From Pithys albifrons albifrons (Eukaryota; Chordata; Aves; Passeriformes; Thamnophilidae): DNA of 64,000 bases. Shown piece after piece: positions 33,111-47,020 of the stretch (positions within the stretch are counted from its first letter, which is position 1; every line of letters starts with the position of its first letter). Below the pieces are notes generated by a model. That model searched no databases, had not been told where the DNA came from, and saw only the letters and a list, made by a program, of their open reading frames with translations. The stretch covers positions 14,855,001 through 14,919,000 of the forward strand of contig NC_092470.1 of assembly GCF_047495875.1 (NCBI RefSeq), given 5' to 3'. Both the position numbers and the translations under genes were made by a program.

Positions 33111-36100
33111 TTAAACCACAGCAGCACCCTGAGTAACTCTGCTTGGTATTGACCTTCGTATGTGCTTGAGACCTGCATTCAGACTCCTCTCCAGTTTGTG
33201 AGGAGATGACACTGGAGCACAATCAGGAATTTTTGGGATGCTGTTTTGTTTTATTTGCACTGAGATTGTATTTATTTTATTTCATCTGACAGCTGTTTTA
33301 GACCATTTCATTCTGCTGGAAGCATGATCAGGTCCAAAATGTGGGTTGTAAATAGCTGAGAAAACTGCACATTTAAGTCTAATTTTATGTGCAGCATCTT
33401 TTATTAATGTTACAACATTTATTGTGTATTTTAAGTCATCATTGATTTTTATTAAAAGAAGATATTTTTATTCTATGTGCATGCTGCCAGCAAAATAAAA
33501 TATTATGTTTTTCTCCCCTCAGTATGAATTCTCATTAATCTTCCCTAAGTGCACAAGAAAGCAAGAAGCCAACTCTTTCAGTTCAAGGCAGCATCAATGC
33601 CCAAACTCTGTGACTGAGACATTGTCATGTATTCATTCCACCAGGACCCAGACAAGCAGCTTGATTGCATAAACCAACATGTGCAAGGTGGGGGACGAGG
33701 CAACAAAACACTCCCCTGTGACTTATTACATCTGGGAATGATTAGTTGATGTTATTATACAATTAAGATTCAGAAGAGAGGGATTAAATAGCCAGTAAGA
33801 ACACTGAAATATTTTAAGGTGTGTGCAGGCAGCTGGGAGCTGTGGGTAAGGCCAGGCATGCAAAAATGACTGCATTTTGCTCTCAGTCTCCTGGTGCTTT
33901 CTGAAGTCCTCTTGGGTCTTAGTGATGATACAAAGGTTTTCCAGCAGTATAACAGTGCATGCTGAAGAGATCCCAGACTCCACAAGAAGCCTCATTCATT
34001 AAGAGTTCTGCTACCTGGCATAAGTAAATATGTAATGGGTAAAATGGTTTTTGTTTGATTTTCAGCTAGATTGGGTAATATAGCTTTGCATTAATTGAAA
34101 GCTTGAGCCTGACCTTGCATTATAAACTGGGGAGCAGACTCTAAGGATGTGGTTGCTTAATAGACTGGAATGCAGGTAAACCAGCTCTCAGACAATTTTG
34201 GTTCTGGGCATTTTGATAAGACACCTGCAAGCATCAGCTATAATAATAATGAAGCCAGGACAGTGGGGTTAATGCAAACATGGAATAAATATGAATGAGT
34301 AAATGCTGCAACTGAAAATGGGGTATGAGAATGTATACAATTAAGGAAATTAATACATAAAGTAGATACTTGGTGTGTGAAAGCATACAGAAGTCTCTAA
34401 AACTCTTTTCCCTAAGACTCTAACTTCAGCCCTGGAGGATCACCGTGTCATGCCATACCAAGGAGCCTGTGAACACATGAAAGACAGAAGTGCCTGCTGG
34501 TTGGTTTTGTGTGTTTGAGCATTGCTTTGATTTTAATGATAAAAAGGGATCCTTTATCTCTGATTTATCTTTTACTATACAGGTGTGCAAAAATCAAAGT
34601 GCTAATTTCAGGTACCTGTTCAGGCACATGAGCCTGCAAAGGAGGACACCCAGTCAAGATACATCCAACCATTTGCAGTCACAACAACCTCCCTCAGCAT
34701 CACCTCACACCAAGAGGGTCTGCTGAAGGTTCTGGCACTACTAGGATTGTGTGGGCCTAGATGGGAACACCAGATCTGTGAGAAAACAACCTCTGTTTTT
34801 CTCCCAGAAAAAACATTCTCAAAAAAAGTGGTTCATTTCTAAGCTTACCTTCACCCAAGCACATCCCAGTACTTAAAGAGCATCCATCAAGGAGAAAGAA
34901 GTGCTGTTCCAGATGCCATCAAACACTCCACAGAAACAAAGTCCACTCACCCACCCTCCCTACAAGTTTTGAGGCTCAGTGGCTTTTTGTCTTTTCCTAG
35001 TCATCCAATTAAGGCCATGTAATCAGCTGTTCAATACTACAATCAGCCCCAGCAATCAGCCTCCTGCCTCTGCCACTGATGAATGCCTGGAAGGGACCTC
35101 ACAGTCAAGAGACAAATTGGCCACTTTGTTGAAAAAACAACAAAACAAAACGAAGTGAGGGTGGAGGTGCATTTATGACCCCAGATTTGGGGGCCCAGGA
35201 AGGAGGCTGGTATCTTGCTGATGCCTTCAGTGCAAGTCAGAATTTGCCAGCTGCTCTGCAGTTGCTGTGAACAAAGGCTATTGGAGTGTACTGGCTTGTG
35301 TCACCCAAGAGACTGATCTGACCTAACTCTGCATGAGCCTGAAACCAGGGGAGAGTGGTGCATGGGTTGCTCTGGATGTTATCATAGGTTATCATATGTG
35401 TTGCTGAACTGTAACAAAATTACTGTCAGAACTCTCTCTTGATTCAATATGTGTTAGAGAAACCATCTCAAACATTCAGTTAATGGACAACCCTTGCTTT
35501 CTCTCTGGCAGATTAGGTTTGACAAGGTAAAAATAAATCTAGGACTACTGAGCTCCTGTTAAATGCATTTTCATGGTCCTTAAAGCCTAAGATGTGAATT
35601 TTGTCCCTGCTTTGTATCCAAAAGAGAAAACAGACATGCAATGAAGGCCTTTTTCTTGTGAATCATTATTAAGTTCCCCAAGTTACTCTTTATTTTACCC
35701 AGTCTTCATAGACCCAGATCACTGCTGGTGATTTCTTTGCCCAAAGCTCCATAACAGAGGCAGATGGGAAGCAGCTGAGAGACAGAGGAGCCATGATCCT
35801 CCTGTATTTCATCCAGATCATGGCTGGCAATTGACAGTGTTCTTGCCTGAGAAATCATCTCCATCTCAGAAATCACCTTTGAAAAGGAAAGATTTGTTCT
35901 TGTGTTTCAGATGCATCACTCATTTTGCTTATTGATCCATTAATTATGGTCTGTGTCTTTTGATGGTCAGGACAGAGCAGCAAACTGGGATGATTGTTCC
36001 AGTGTGACTCTTGAGAGATAGAATTAGCAAAGCTGTTCATATCAGTCACTGTAACAAGGTTATAATGTAAACCACTGAACAATTAGGTGGGAGATTTACC

Positions 36101-38549
36101 TCCCTGTCTTAAAAGCGTTTTTATTACTTAATCAATCACAAGCAATTTATAAACAAGGCTGAAGTTTTACATAGAGCCATAAACCTATCTTATTTGCTTC
36201 CACAACAAAGCAGGAAAAACAGACTCCAAGTTTCAAAAGACATTTGATCAATTAAAAAAAAATAAAAAGCAGAACTACCTTAAAAGAAGATAAATTATTT
36301 TTCAAAGGGAGGAAGGACTTTAGCAGAAGCTGGAGGAAAAGTCCATCTTTCTGTCTGTTTGCTAGTCTATAACATCATCCACAAGAGTGGCTTGAGGTAG
36401 TAGTGTTGCAAAGTGAAAATGTGAATCATTTGAGGCAGAGGCTTTGTTTGTACCTGCCTTTCTCAAGCTGGATTGCAGCCACTGAATGCCAGTACAGTGT
36501 AATTGCAAAATAAAAGTATTAAGAAGGCTGAGTCAGCAATGTCATGTGTGCTCCAGATGCCCTTTTGCTTTCAGAGCTTCTGACTCAGTGCTGGGACAGG
36601 ATTGCATTAAGAATCTGGTTGGTAGAGACAGGATACCTCTGAGGACAGCTTCTCCAAGCCACAGAGTGCCCAGACCCTCCTCACTTTCTCCTTTGATTTG
36701 TCTTGTGATTAGAATGGATTTCTGGCAGTAACTCACAGGCGGGATTTCAGCAGACAGAAGCAGCTGATCATGGGGTGCACCACAGACATATACAAAGATG
36801 CCCCAGCCTGAATCCTTCCTTAGCCAGTGTGTTCAGGAGGCTGTTCTGCATCCTTATACCACCACTTCCCCAGCATTTACTGGTTGGACCAGTTAGATTT
36901 CCATACTGGGCTGTTACCTTGATTATAGATGAAATCAGCAGTTTCTGGCTGTGTGTGTTTTAGTTGGTTTGGCAGCAATCCCTGCTCTACCAGTCCCTCT
37001 ACCTCTGACATTCAGTGTCTCAGCAATACTGCTGACTTCTGCGAAACTGGGGCACCGACACAGACATGAAAGTCCTGCTTTGGCAAGAGCTACTGAAGAG
37101 CTCTGCACTGCACTACATGCTAGAGCTGGACTGAAGGCTGAACTCACCTCAGTTTGCAGTGATCTAATTTTTCCACCATCAGCTTTTTTTCTGCTTTTGA
37201 GTGCTCTTATCTCACAACTTCCAGTCTTGATTCTTCTACTATTTCACACCCCACCTGTTACCTCTTTATTTACACCATTCCAAAGCAGAAATATACTGAT
37301 TTGATTTAGAAAAGTGTTACTTCTATACATCCCTCACTTCTAGGAACTGCCCAAGATGCAGATGGATGGCAAAACAACTGGCTTTCTGATAGGGTGATTT
37401 TGGAGGAATAAATGGAGAGGATGCTCTTGTGTTTGCAGTATTGTGAGTCTAAGGCAGGCTAACTTCAGAGAACACAGGGATCTTCACCCAACCCCACTTC
37501 ACCACATCTGCAACTGAGGAGATATATAAATCCATCCTGCTCTCCACCCCAGGACAGCCACACCCCACAGTGGGGAACAGAGACCTTTCTCTTCCTAAGG
37601 GCAGTGATAGAACCTCAAAATGCCCTGACAGGCAGTCACTTCTGCCCTGTACTCCTTGCAGGAACACCCTTGTAACACCACCCACCTCAAACCCCAGGCT
37701 CAGACCTTAATTGGGTAGGTGATAACAACAAGAAGCAGCTCAGGGAGGCACTTTGGACTTCACAGTTTTTCTCAAACTGACTGCCCCTTGTTTCAGGTTA
37801 ATCTGTGCAGGAGGCAGCAACCATTCTCTATAGCTCCATCGTGACAGGACAAAAAAGCTGCCTAATGAACAGACCTGTTTCCAAAGTATTCCTGATTGAG
37901 ACTTCCTCTCCCTGTGCCAGGTAGGAGTCTCCCATGTTGGGTGGGCTCTTTGCAGTTGCAGTGTCTGAGCCCCCAGGACTGCTGGGTAACAGCAGGGTGA
38001 GCTGCAGGGTGGCATTGCTCGTGGGCCTCACATTTCAAGACCTAGTAGGAACAAATGTGTCATCACATCGTTCAGTGATTTAATGTCTCTCAGTGGTTTT
38101 GACAAATAGAAGCTTCCTGGTTTCAATTCATACACTTTTATTGCAGATAATGAAAGTCAGATGCTCACTAGTTCAGCACTGAGGTCTTGCACAGCTCAAG
38201 CCCAGCTTTTGCCCCAGAGTGACAGGACAAGTCACAGTCAGAAAATATCACCCTGCACCTTTGGGGTACAGATTCCTGCCCCATCCTGAGATTTAAGAAC
38301 ATATTTACCATAATAAATATATCATAAAAATATAGCAAAAGATTTTAAAATTAAGAGAGGAGGAAGTGTTGATCCTTGTGATCCTTTCCACCATAACAGT
38401 CACAAATAATTGCAGCACATAGTTCCTTAAAGTATATATAGCATGGAATTATCATTGGATGATTTAGTGTCCCAGCCCACCACACTTGTACAAAATAAAT
38501 ACTTCTAATTGGCAATGAAAACTCAAGATAGGTTTCATTGTATCCTGGC
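33111..38549. other. Unannotated non-coding DNA
   Basis: Unique sequence. The part at 33230-33540 is AT-rich with TTTATTG and ATTAAT words (for example TTTATTAATGTTACAAC near 33400) and could be a conserved element, without proof. The plus-strand stretch 36951-37304 (117 codons) is Leu/Ala-rich but has no start context, domain or splice support. No gene is called. Confidence 0.5.
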
Positions 38550-38650
38550 CCTTATTATCAACATTATTTATTATAGATCAAGTACTGACAAATGCTTTCT
38601 GTGTTTTACAGGCATAAGGAGATAAAGACCCTGTTCCATTAAATATACAA
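38550..38650. repeat. Ancient amniote SINE-like remnant
   Basis: TTATTTATTATAGATCAAGTACTGACAAATGC... followed by ACAGGCATAAGGAGATAAAGACCCTGTTCC resembles the amniote repeat block that usually reads '...ttatttattacag...ggcactgtacaaacacataa.gagacagtccctgcccc'. Order and spacing agree, but divergence is high. The exact family is not determined. Confidence 0.4.
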
Positions 38651-40308
38651 ACAGTGTTTAACTGAAGGCCACCAAGAAACTCGTTAAAGTCAATACCCAT
38701 TTATCTTCTCAGGGGACTATCCATAGACTAATTTGGTCTTGTGAAATTCTCCTCTTTGAAGGCCAGATACAATGTACTGGGAAGGAGATTGTCCCCAAAA
38801 CTGTGCTCCATCACAACTTTTTCTTCTATGAGGTTATATTGGGATTTAACACAGTGAGGAAAAGAAACAGGTGATGTGTAGCAACATCCATGTTTTGGTA
38901 AATTCCCCAGAAGACAAGGCAATGAGTGGAGACAACAGGACTTTGGTATCTAAGCAATTCAATAATATGTTTTATTGCTCAAATAAAAAGCTCTGGCTGC
39001 TCATGCCAAAGACAGAAATGTGAATATTGTTTCAGTACTCTCTGAAAAGCTTCTGACCTATTCCTCTTCCAGAGCACACAGCACATAGATGGGTCCACAG
39101 CAGCTGTGGGAGATTTCCTTTCAAGTTTTTTCCAAACAAACATCAGCTAACTAGAAATTTTATTGAAAGCTAACACAGATTATTTAATTTCTTTATAATG
39201 TTGAGCTGTTGGTGGTCTGAAAGCAGACTTTCTAGTGAGATTCACAATGAATGTTCAAATATGTACTAAAAATGCCATAAGAGTAAGCCACTATGGCATC
39301 TCAGCATTTGTTAGTCCAATTCTTCTGGACACTAAAAGTGAACTTTACTTCACTGAGTATATCACAACACCCAGGGAGATTTTAGGTGGTTTCATTGAAA
39401 ATTCATGAACCTCTTTGAATTAGCTAACCCAATTCCTCCACCACTACTGCAAAGACTGGCTGGATCAGCAGAGGTTTCAGGGGTGAATTTTACAATTGTG
39501 TGCTGCTTTCAGATGCGCAGCTCTTCAAGACCTCTTCAGCTTGCAGGTCTTGCATTTTATTTCTGCAGATGTTTAAAATTGCATGTGGGACCTAAAAAGA
39601 AATATTCTGTTTATTTATGTGCACCTGCACTGTGACATTTCATGAGCTACTGAAATCAGGTTGAGTGGTAGGTTTTATATATTACCACTTTTTTATGGGA
39701 TAAATGATACCTTGTACTTTGCCCTGTTTCTTACTCCCAGTCTGGCTTCAGCAGTGATGCACATCCATCTAGAGTATCTCAAATGCTGAAATTTAGAAAC
39801 ATTTACTTCCCATCCCACTTCTGCCATTTTTCTGAGTTGCAGACCATTGATTAATACAATAAGCCTCATCAACTACAAATGCAGTACAGCAGTTATTGAG
39901 CTAATCTATCTTATTTCTAAGCAGTTTTTTATCATGTAATTATTGTAATTACTTTAACAGACAAAAAACTTCAAGTAATGGGAGCTTTCTTCTCCACTCA
40001 AGCCAGAAATTAGCAAAAGAGCTTTTCTCTTGTTTATTTAAGCTCCAGAAGTAGCATGGGATTTTCAAAAGAATAAGAGGATATCACAAGTTTTACAGCT
40101 TCTGAACAAGGATAAGCTTTAAACTGTGGAAGAAGATGACTGAAATGAGGGGTAGTCAGAATAGCAGTTGCTGTATCTAGGATGGATATCTCATCTCCCA
40201 CTTGTAAAGAGCATATGTGACCAGTGGATTTTGCTCCCAACTTTTATGAACAAAATCAGAGCGTGTTTTCTGAGACTAAGGATGAAAACCAATGGTGTGG
40301 ATACTATT
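38651..40308. other. Unannotated non-coding DNA
   Basis: AT-rich unique sequence with no supported gene or repeat. Confidence 0.55.
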
Positions 40309-40540
40309 ACAGAACCATAGAATCATTTAGGCTGGAAAAGAACTTTGAGTTCAACCATCAACCCAGCACTGCCAAGCCCATCACTAAACCATGTTCCCAC
40401 ATCTAACACATCTTTTAAATATCTCCAGGAATGGTGACTTCACCCTTTCTCTGAGCAGCCTGTTCCAATGCCTGACAACACTTTCGGTGAAGTTTTTCTT
40501 ATATCATATCTAAACCTTTTTAGGCCATTTTTCCTACAAT
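40309..40540 (-). mobile_element. CR1 3' fragment
   Basis: The plus strand begins with the complement of the CR1 end (ACAGAACCATAGAATCATTT at 40309) and proceeds through GGCTGGAAAAGAACTTTGAG, CATCAACCCAGCACTGCCAA, ATCTCCAGGAATGGTGACTT and CAGCCTGTTCCAATGCCTGA to about 40540, where it decays. This is the standard CR1 3' UTR and ORF2 end in reverse orientation. Moderate divergence indicates middle age. Confidence 0.92.
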
Positions 40541-41319
40541 GCTCATGAGATACTGAACAGGAGGTGGTAGAAATATGGAAAAAACAAACTCACATGATGC
40601 TGCTCTTATTCAGCAGAATCCGTATTTGGAACATAGTTTTATTTATTTGCTCTTTAAAAACAAAAGATTTTATATGAAATATTCAAGTTTAATATTCTTT
40701 ACTTTCTCTTTTCCCTCAGTTTTCTTTCTCTGTTGTATTTTCCCTCATGTTTCTCTTTTTTCCCCTGTTTATCACAGAAAAGGAGGCTCAAATAGGAATA
40801 AATAATGCATATGGAAAAACTTCATTCACAAAAATATTCACATATAGAGGAAAGAAAATGTAGTCAGTTCAACAAGTATTATCAACAAAAACCCCACAAT
40901 TCTCTGAGAAGGGATTAACCATCAAATGTAAATAATGAGCACCCTTTGGCAAATGTCTTCATACTTCTGCCCTCACCTCAAACATATCATAAACCTGCAG
41001 AGCTGTGAAAAGCTCTCTGGGAACAGTCAGTTTAATTGCCAGAGGTTTTCTCCTCAATACTACATTTGCAAATGCTGTAAAATGCACTCCTGAAACCTTT
41101 CTGTGTGGCATTACTTTGCAGTGCTTTGTGTGGCCAGGTACTGAAAAATCACTTGGCTATTTCCAGCTCTGTGGTTCTGTGATCCAAAATAAGGATTTGA
41201 GCTTTTGTGACTTTAAAAGTCTCTGGGCTCCACTTTCTGGGGGCACTGGGGACGCAGGAGGGTATGATGTGGTTGGCATTGCTTCTCCACCCTCAGCCCA
41301 TCTGAGGACATGCAGCCAT
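40541..41319. other. Unannotated non-coding DNA
   Basis: Unique sequence between two CR1 tails in opposite orientation. The plus-strand open stretch 41005-41322 has no domain and partly leads into the next CR1, so it is not a gene. Confidence 0.5.
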
Positions 41320-41426
41320 TGAAAGGTATCCCTGCCCATGGTAGGGGGGGAATTGGAAATAGGACATCATTAAGGTCCCTTCCAAACCAAACCATCCTGT
41401 GATTTTTATGATGATGATTCTATGAT
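41320..41426 (+). mobile_element. Short CR1 3' tail
   Basis: About 107 bases of CR1 3' UTR: GAAAGGTATCCCTGCCCATG, then ATTAAGGTCCCTTCCAAACC, ACCATCCTGTGATTTTTATG and an ending ATGATTCTATGA at 41426. It is 5'-truncated very close to the end. The tail repeat is partly slipped (ATGATGATG). Confidence 0.88.
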
Positions 41427-44400
41427 CACACCCTTCCCTGCATCTGCTCTGCAAAGATTAAATTCCTTCCAAATAGGTCGATGGTTTGATCTTCAGTAAA
41501 ATAAATTTCACTCTTTTTCACAGTTAAACTCTTCCCAGCTCTCTGGACAGGAGCTGAGAGCAAAGCAGAGGAACCAGACACTACACGATGAACAGCAGAA
41601 ATGCTCAGCAGTTTACTGCCCTCCCTGACACCTGCTCCCTTGGAGGTACATTTTACCCTATATATCATCTCTAAATGGGACAGGCATAGTTGTGTCCACA
41701 TATTTCTGCCTTTCAGTGCCCATTGCACCTGTAGAAATCATGCCTTTTATGCCATGGGGCTAGTTAGCCCAGCTAGCCAGTGGATCAGGGAGATCCTGGG
41801 AAAGCACACCCCATGCTCATAAATTAGGTGCCGGCAACTTTGGAAATTGGCCCTTGTCATCTCAAAGCACGTTCCCTTCCACACCATTACTGCAGAGCTG
41901 TTATGGGATTCACCAGGGCGAGAAGCATTTCTGGGCACTCTGTGAGGCAGCACAAAATGCACACTGATGTACCTTGCATAAAAACATGGACTTTAATTGT
42001 GCAGGATCTTGCTATGCCAACTTTGTCAAAGCTGGTTTCTTCTTCTGCTAGGCTCTTTCTTTCAGAGCAGGAGCTGTGATGTTTCTCAGGGAAGTTCCAG
42101 CCACCTGGAAGGATCAGGCTCATCTCTTCCTGCCTCATCAGCTCTCCAGTTCTTTTCAACATTCATTTTAAAATAAATTTTCCCTCTTCTCTTTGCATCT
42201 ATCTCTTAATTTGGCTCACACCCTGTTATGAGTTTTCTGATTGAAATTTATTCACCAGACAATGTCTTTATGACTGTTTTGCCTCATTTAATTCTAAAAA
42301 ATAATTTGCAACCCAGTTTTTCTAGAAGTCTCCTTACAAAATAACTTTTTGTTTTATGTTATGGGCAAAATCTGCAAAGCTCTTAGATTGCTGCATGCAG
42401 GACATTAATTCCAGTTTGTGAACATGTTTCTCTGGAATCCTGCAGCTCTATAAGTGGAATTACTTTGATGAGTAAACTGCCAAATCAACACTTGTCTCAC
42501 TCTCTTTAAAAAATGATTAAATCAACTCTCCTTCACCTGCCACAGAAACAAAGAAAACAGACGGATCCCCTTGTTGTGACTCAACATTTTCAGCAGTTAC
42601 CAAGTGCTGTCATGATTACTTTTTTTCTCTTCTGTGAATAGTTTTGAATTCACATTTTATGGCAGAAGTAATAAAGGTAAAATTTCCATTTTCTTCCCAC
42701 TTTCATGTGTTTCTGCTACTTGAAAAGATTTCAGAAACTGCAGAAATTGATGGATTAGGATTGAGAATGGGATAGAGGTGACAGCTAAAGCTGGGTCACT
42801 GTGTAGCCCCAGCTGCACAGATGGAATAGCACTGCTATCTGGTGGCTGCTCCATGACTCATGGAAAATACCTTGGTTGTCTCAGGCCTCTATTTGGAGGC
42901 CAGGTATACATAGCACAGAGGTTTACCACACAGCTGATCCCAGCAGAAAAGCCAAGGATTAGCCAGGCTGCTGAGCTTAAACTACTTTGACTGACAGGAA
43001 AAAAAAATAGGAAAGGGAAAAAAAGCAAAGAGCAGTTGAGAAGGGTGAAATGGGGAGAATATATATTTGCCAGATTGCTGGGGGACATGGAAAGGTTTGC
43101 AAAAAGTTGTTTCCAACATGACAGTTTCCTGATTGTCATCAGATTTCACTCTGCAAAAAATGAAACAGATAATATCAGCATGTCCCACTTGTAACAGTCA
43201 CGGAATTGAAAGCTGTCATGTTGGTGCTCAAAACATGTTTTTGAAAAGAAAATGAATGTTTCTTTTGTTGGAAAAAAAATATTGTTTTAAAGAGCTGACA
43301 TCTGAACTAAATGTTTCAGTCATGTTGAAATGTTACACTTTGACCACAATGGGAATGTAGGATGTGGATATGGTTCATTTAATACAGTATTTCCAGTCTT
43401 TTCACCCCTACCTTAGTCTGGTGGCAAAATCAGATGAAACAAAAAATGTTTTCAAGCAGAACACCAGGATCCCAGCCAGATTTTGTCAAGAAAGTAATTT
43501 GGAAGAAAACAGTTTAATTAGAAACAATGCAGACCATCACTGCAGTTTAGCTTTTGTATGTACAGAAATGAGTCAGCCATAAGTTCTGGATCCATAGGGA
43601 TGCCCATGAGTGGGGCTACTCCCAGTAAAACATCCTATGGCCAGCCAAAACCATCCATCTGTGCTGAGGATCTGCAATTCTGTGTTGATGAGCAAAAGAT
43701 GTGGCACAGAGAGGTCTGGACCCATGAGCTGAAGTTGTTAATTACAACAGACCCTCACTTCACCTTGAGTTTGACCGTCAGAATAAGCATTGGTATTGGC
43801 TGAGGTGAAATGAAGCAGCGAAATCCATTCTGCAGAGATCATTCAGGAACTTTCAGGCCCATCTAAGGAAGCCTTGCTTTCTCCTTGACAGTTTAAAGAC
43901 CAGCTGGGAACAACTGCAACTGTGACTTGCTGCTCTAAATATAGAATAACACAAATTATCACATGCTGACAGGCTTCAGTTCCATGGATGAGTCTGCCAG
44001 CAAGGCCTTGAAAGCATCTCCACTCGGCCGCCTGCAGATAAACCTGCTGGGAATAATGTGGTGAGTCATTTTCTTCATTGTATAGACCAGCTCATCTCAT
44101 GCTCTCCCCCATCCCTCTCAAGTTAAACTGAGTCTACATGAGCACCCTATTCCTTTTTATCACAATAGAGGTTCTTTCTCATTGACATAATATGATGGGG
44201 GAGAATTATACCCCTGCATTAGACAGTGCCTGATTTTTCCTATAGCAACACTAATAAATCTGTGCCTGGCACTCTATCATGTACATAAATCTGGCCCTGC
44301 AGACCACCAGCCAATGTATTTTCCTAGTTCTCACACAATTAAAGGTGCCAAAGCTTTTTCCCTCTTAAGTCACACTTCTGACAATCCTACTAAAACAGTA

Positions 44401-46654
44401 TTAAGGAGGGAAAGAGTCAGCATCAGACCAGCAAGCTGTGAAATGTAACAGCGTTGAGATGTTTTGCATTCCTGCAATTAACCTTCTTAATGCAAATTTA
44501 TTACAGCTTTGGAAAAAAACACAAAAACAAAAACAAACATTGTGAATTTTTAAAAAGACATTCACAGCAAGTGTTAGAAAGAAGCATTCTAACCATTTCA
44601 ATGCTATTCCTCAAAATATTAGTTGGGAGATTTGTAGTAAAATAATTTGTGTGATGTCTGTGTACAAATAGTACCCATTGTCTGGAGAATGCACCTTGTA
44701 CTCAGCAAAGGAGAGGAGTGCCTGCTTGCCCATCACTGAAGAGGACTGTTATTAAGATTGAGCAATGAGTAGACACATTTAACCCTCAAAACCAGTAGAA
44801 TTAGTCCTTTTCTCCACTTTTTCTACAAAGCCAAATCCGAGATTTTCCCTGAAGGAGCACTAAGTCAAAGCTGTTAAAAAGACTTGAAGGACTCATCAAG
44901 CAACAAAGATGAGCAATTGGTTCGTGTTTTCATAGCACTGGGAATGGCACCTATTTGTGGGACCAGCCAGAATAAAAGGAATTTGAGTTGCAGGTGGATG
45001 TAGAGGATAAAATGGTGGTGATTTAAAGAAACCACATGTGCAAAGCAGATTCTCAGGACTCAGAAGGACTCTGACCAAACACACAGTAACAAGGAAAACA
45101 GAACAGGCAAATGCAGACGGGGTTTATCCTTCTGGGACAGGTTTGTTTGTATTCTACTCATAAAGTTACTGCAAAGGCCTGGAGAATCCTGGGCTATTTA
45201 TTTTATTATCATGTGTCCCTGGAAATGTAACTGCAAACCTCAAGGGAGCAATTCATACCACCAAAGTCTTATCACCTGTCCAGATAATCATGGAAAAGAG
45301 AAAGGCCACTTCAGCTAGCCTAGGATACAAATTACACTCCAGAAGCGCTTATCTGTCACCACTGGTGTATGGGGAGCCTGGGGCGATCAGACTAGAGCAA
45401 GTGAATCTCCTGATCCCAGTGGACCACAGGGTAGAGCCATGAGAAAAACAAGAGCATGTTTAAGCCATGGGAGAGCAATTGGACCATGGGCCCTCTTTCT
45501 GTGATGGCACCCTCTGCCCAAAAGTGTGCCACAGCAGGATATTCCCAAAATTCTCTGAGATGTAGGATACAGTTCTTTGACATACCATGGATTGTCCTTT
45601 TCCAATGTGAAATTATTCAGGCAGCAAAGTTCCAACCAGCAGCCTCCAAGTCTCCTACCCAGAACATGGCAAGTCCCAAAGCCTTTGTTCTCTCCTCATG
45701 GTGTTTCATCTCCTGAGAGAATCAGCACTGCAACAGGGAACAGTTTGTTCTGTTTCCTTGATCCTCTCCCTGCTGATGCCTTATATCCTTTCCTTACACG
45801 GCTCCATTAATGCCTTGCTTTGAGCACATGAATGCAGGTAGTTTGTGAATCTCCTTCACTCCAGGGACTGGGATAACTCCTTATTCAGGATGGAAAAGCA
45901 TATAAACAGAATATTTAACAAAATGACTGTAAGCAGTCAGTTATACTTGAACAAAGAACTGCAAACTAATGGCCCTGTAATGTGCTTTATACCTGCTTCT
46001 TCTCTCAAACTGCACCGCAAGCTATTTACAATTCACATTCCACATACCCCTGCATCTGAAATGTCTTTATTTTTCACTTGCTTGCTGATTAAGTGACAGA
46101 GTCTAATCTCAACACAGCCTCCAAAGTCGCATCAAACACAAATCTTCCCAGAGATAACCAAAAGAGCTGTTCTATTTATTTCCAATCTTTTTCAACTCAG
46201 TATTTGCATATTAGAGTGGCTATTGGGGAGAGAAAAGTCACAGATACAAATCTGACATTCAGATGTCAGCTTCTCCATAAATAAGGTCAACTGTGATGAG
46301 GACACTTGCTAGTCTCCAATTATAGGTCTCCTAATGCGTAAATAATGCTAATGAATGGCATCTGCCATGGAGCACAACTCATAAAGAAGATGTTAATCAA
46401 AGCCAACCCAGCTGAAATTTGCCCCTCTTGCTGTTTCCCGGCCTTTTGATTCACAGGAGATTAAGACGTTGACTTGAAAGCGGCTTGAATCATTGGGTGT
46501 ACATAGCTGGGCTCTGCCCAGCCCTCCTGGATCAAAATGTGTCCCCTGTCACCTTCTCCCTTTCCTGGGCATCCTTCCCAGCCCAGAGCAAAGAGTGGCC
46601 TAATTTTACAAACTAGGGCAAGCTCAGCTCAGGTTCCAGCCCAGGCGCTACCAC
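41427..46654. other. Unannotated non-coding DNA
   Basis: No gene or repeat recognised. A segment at 46310-46490 combines ATGCTAATGAATGG, GTTAATCAAAGCC (a TCF/LEF-like ATCAAAG) and GGAGATTAAGACG and could be regulatory. The rest is ordinary unique DNA with short chance reading frames. Confidence 0.5.
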
Positions 46655-47020
46655 CTGCAATTCAATCCCTGTGGAAAGAGGATCTTGGTCCTTTCCAAGG
46701 GAACACTGGCCACAGCTGCGAGGACAAGTTCTCTAAGCCTATCTTCAAGAGCCGACAGGGTAGATGAGGGCTCAGTGAGTTTAGTAGCTTGGAGAGAGGG
46801 AGCTGACATAGACAGTGCTTGAGCCTGGCAGGAGTGCCAGCATTTGACCTCTTGCTGTATTTTCTCAGGTAAATAGCTCCCTGCAGGGCTATATGATTCC
46901 AATTGCACAGCACCTGTAGCTGGGGCTAATTGGTGACTCCTTTTTATCACCTCTCCAGTATCATCTGGATAAACTGGCTGTATCACTCTACAGGCCCAGA
47001 AACGTGAGTAGGGTAACAGG
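46655..47020 (-). other. Open splice-flanked stretch, possible exon
   Basis: On the minus strand a 366-base stretch is free of stops. It is preceded by a pyrimidine-rich acceptor (GTTCTCATCTTCAG then C, at 47021/47020) and followed by a donor-like CAG/GTGGTA (46655/46654). It has split codons of the same phase at both ends. The translation (starting LLPYSRFWACRV, later HQLAPATGAVQLES and LEDRLRELVLAAVAS) has a more protein-like make-up than other chance frames, including an amphipathic-looking helix near its end. I do not recognise the family. It could equally be a chance open frame in GC-richer DNA, or a fossil fragment. Confidence 0.15.
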
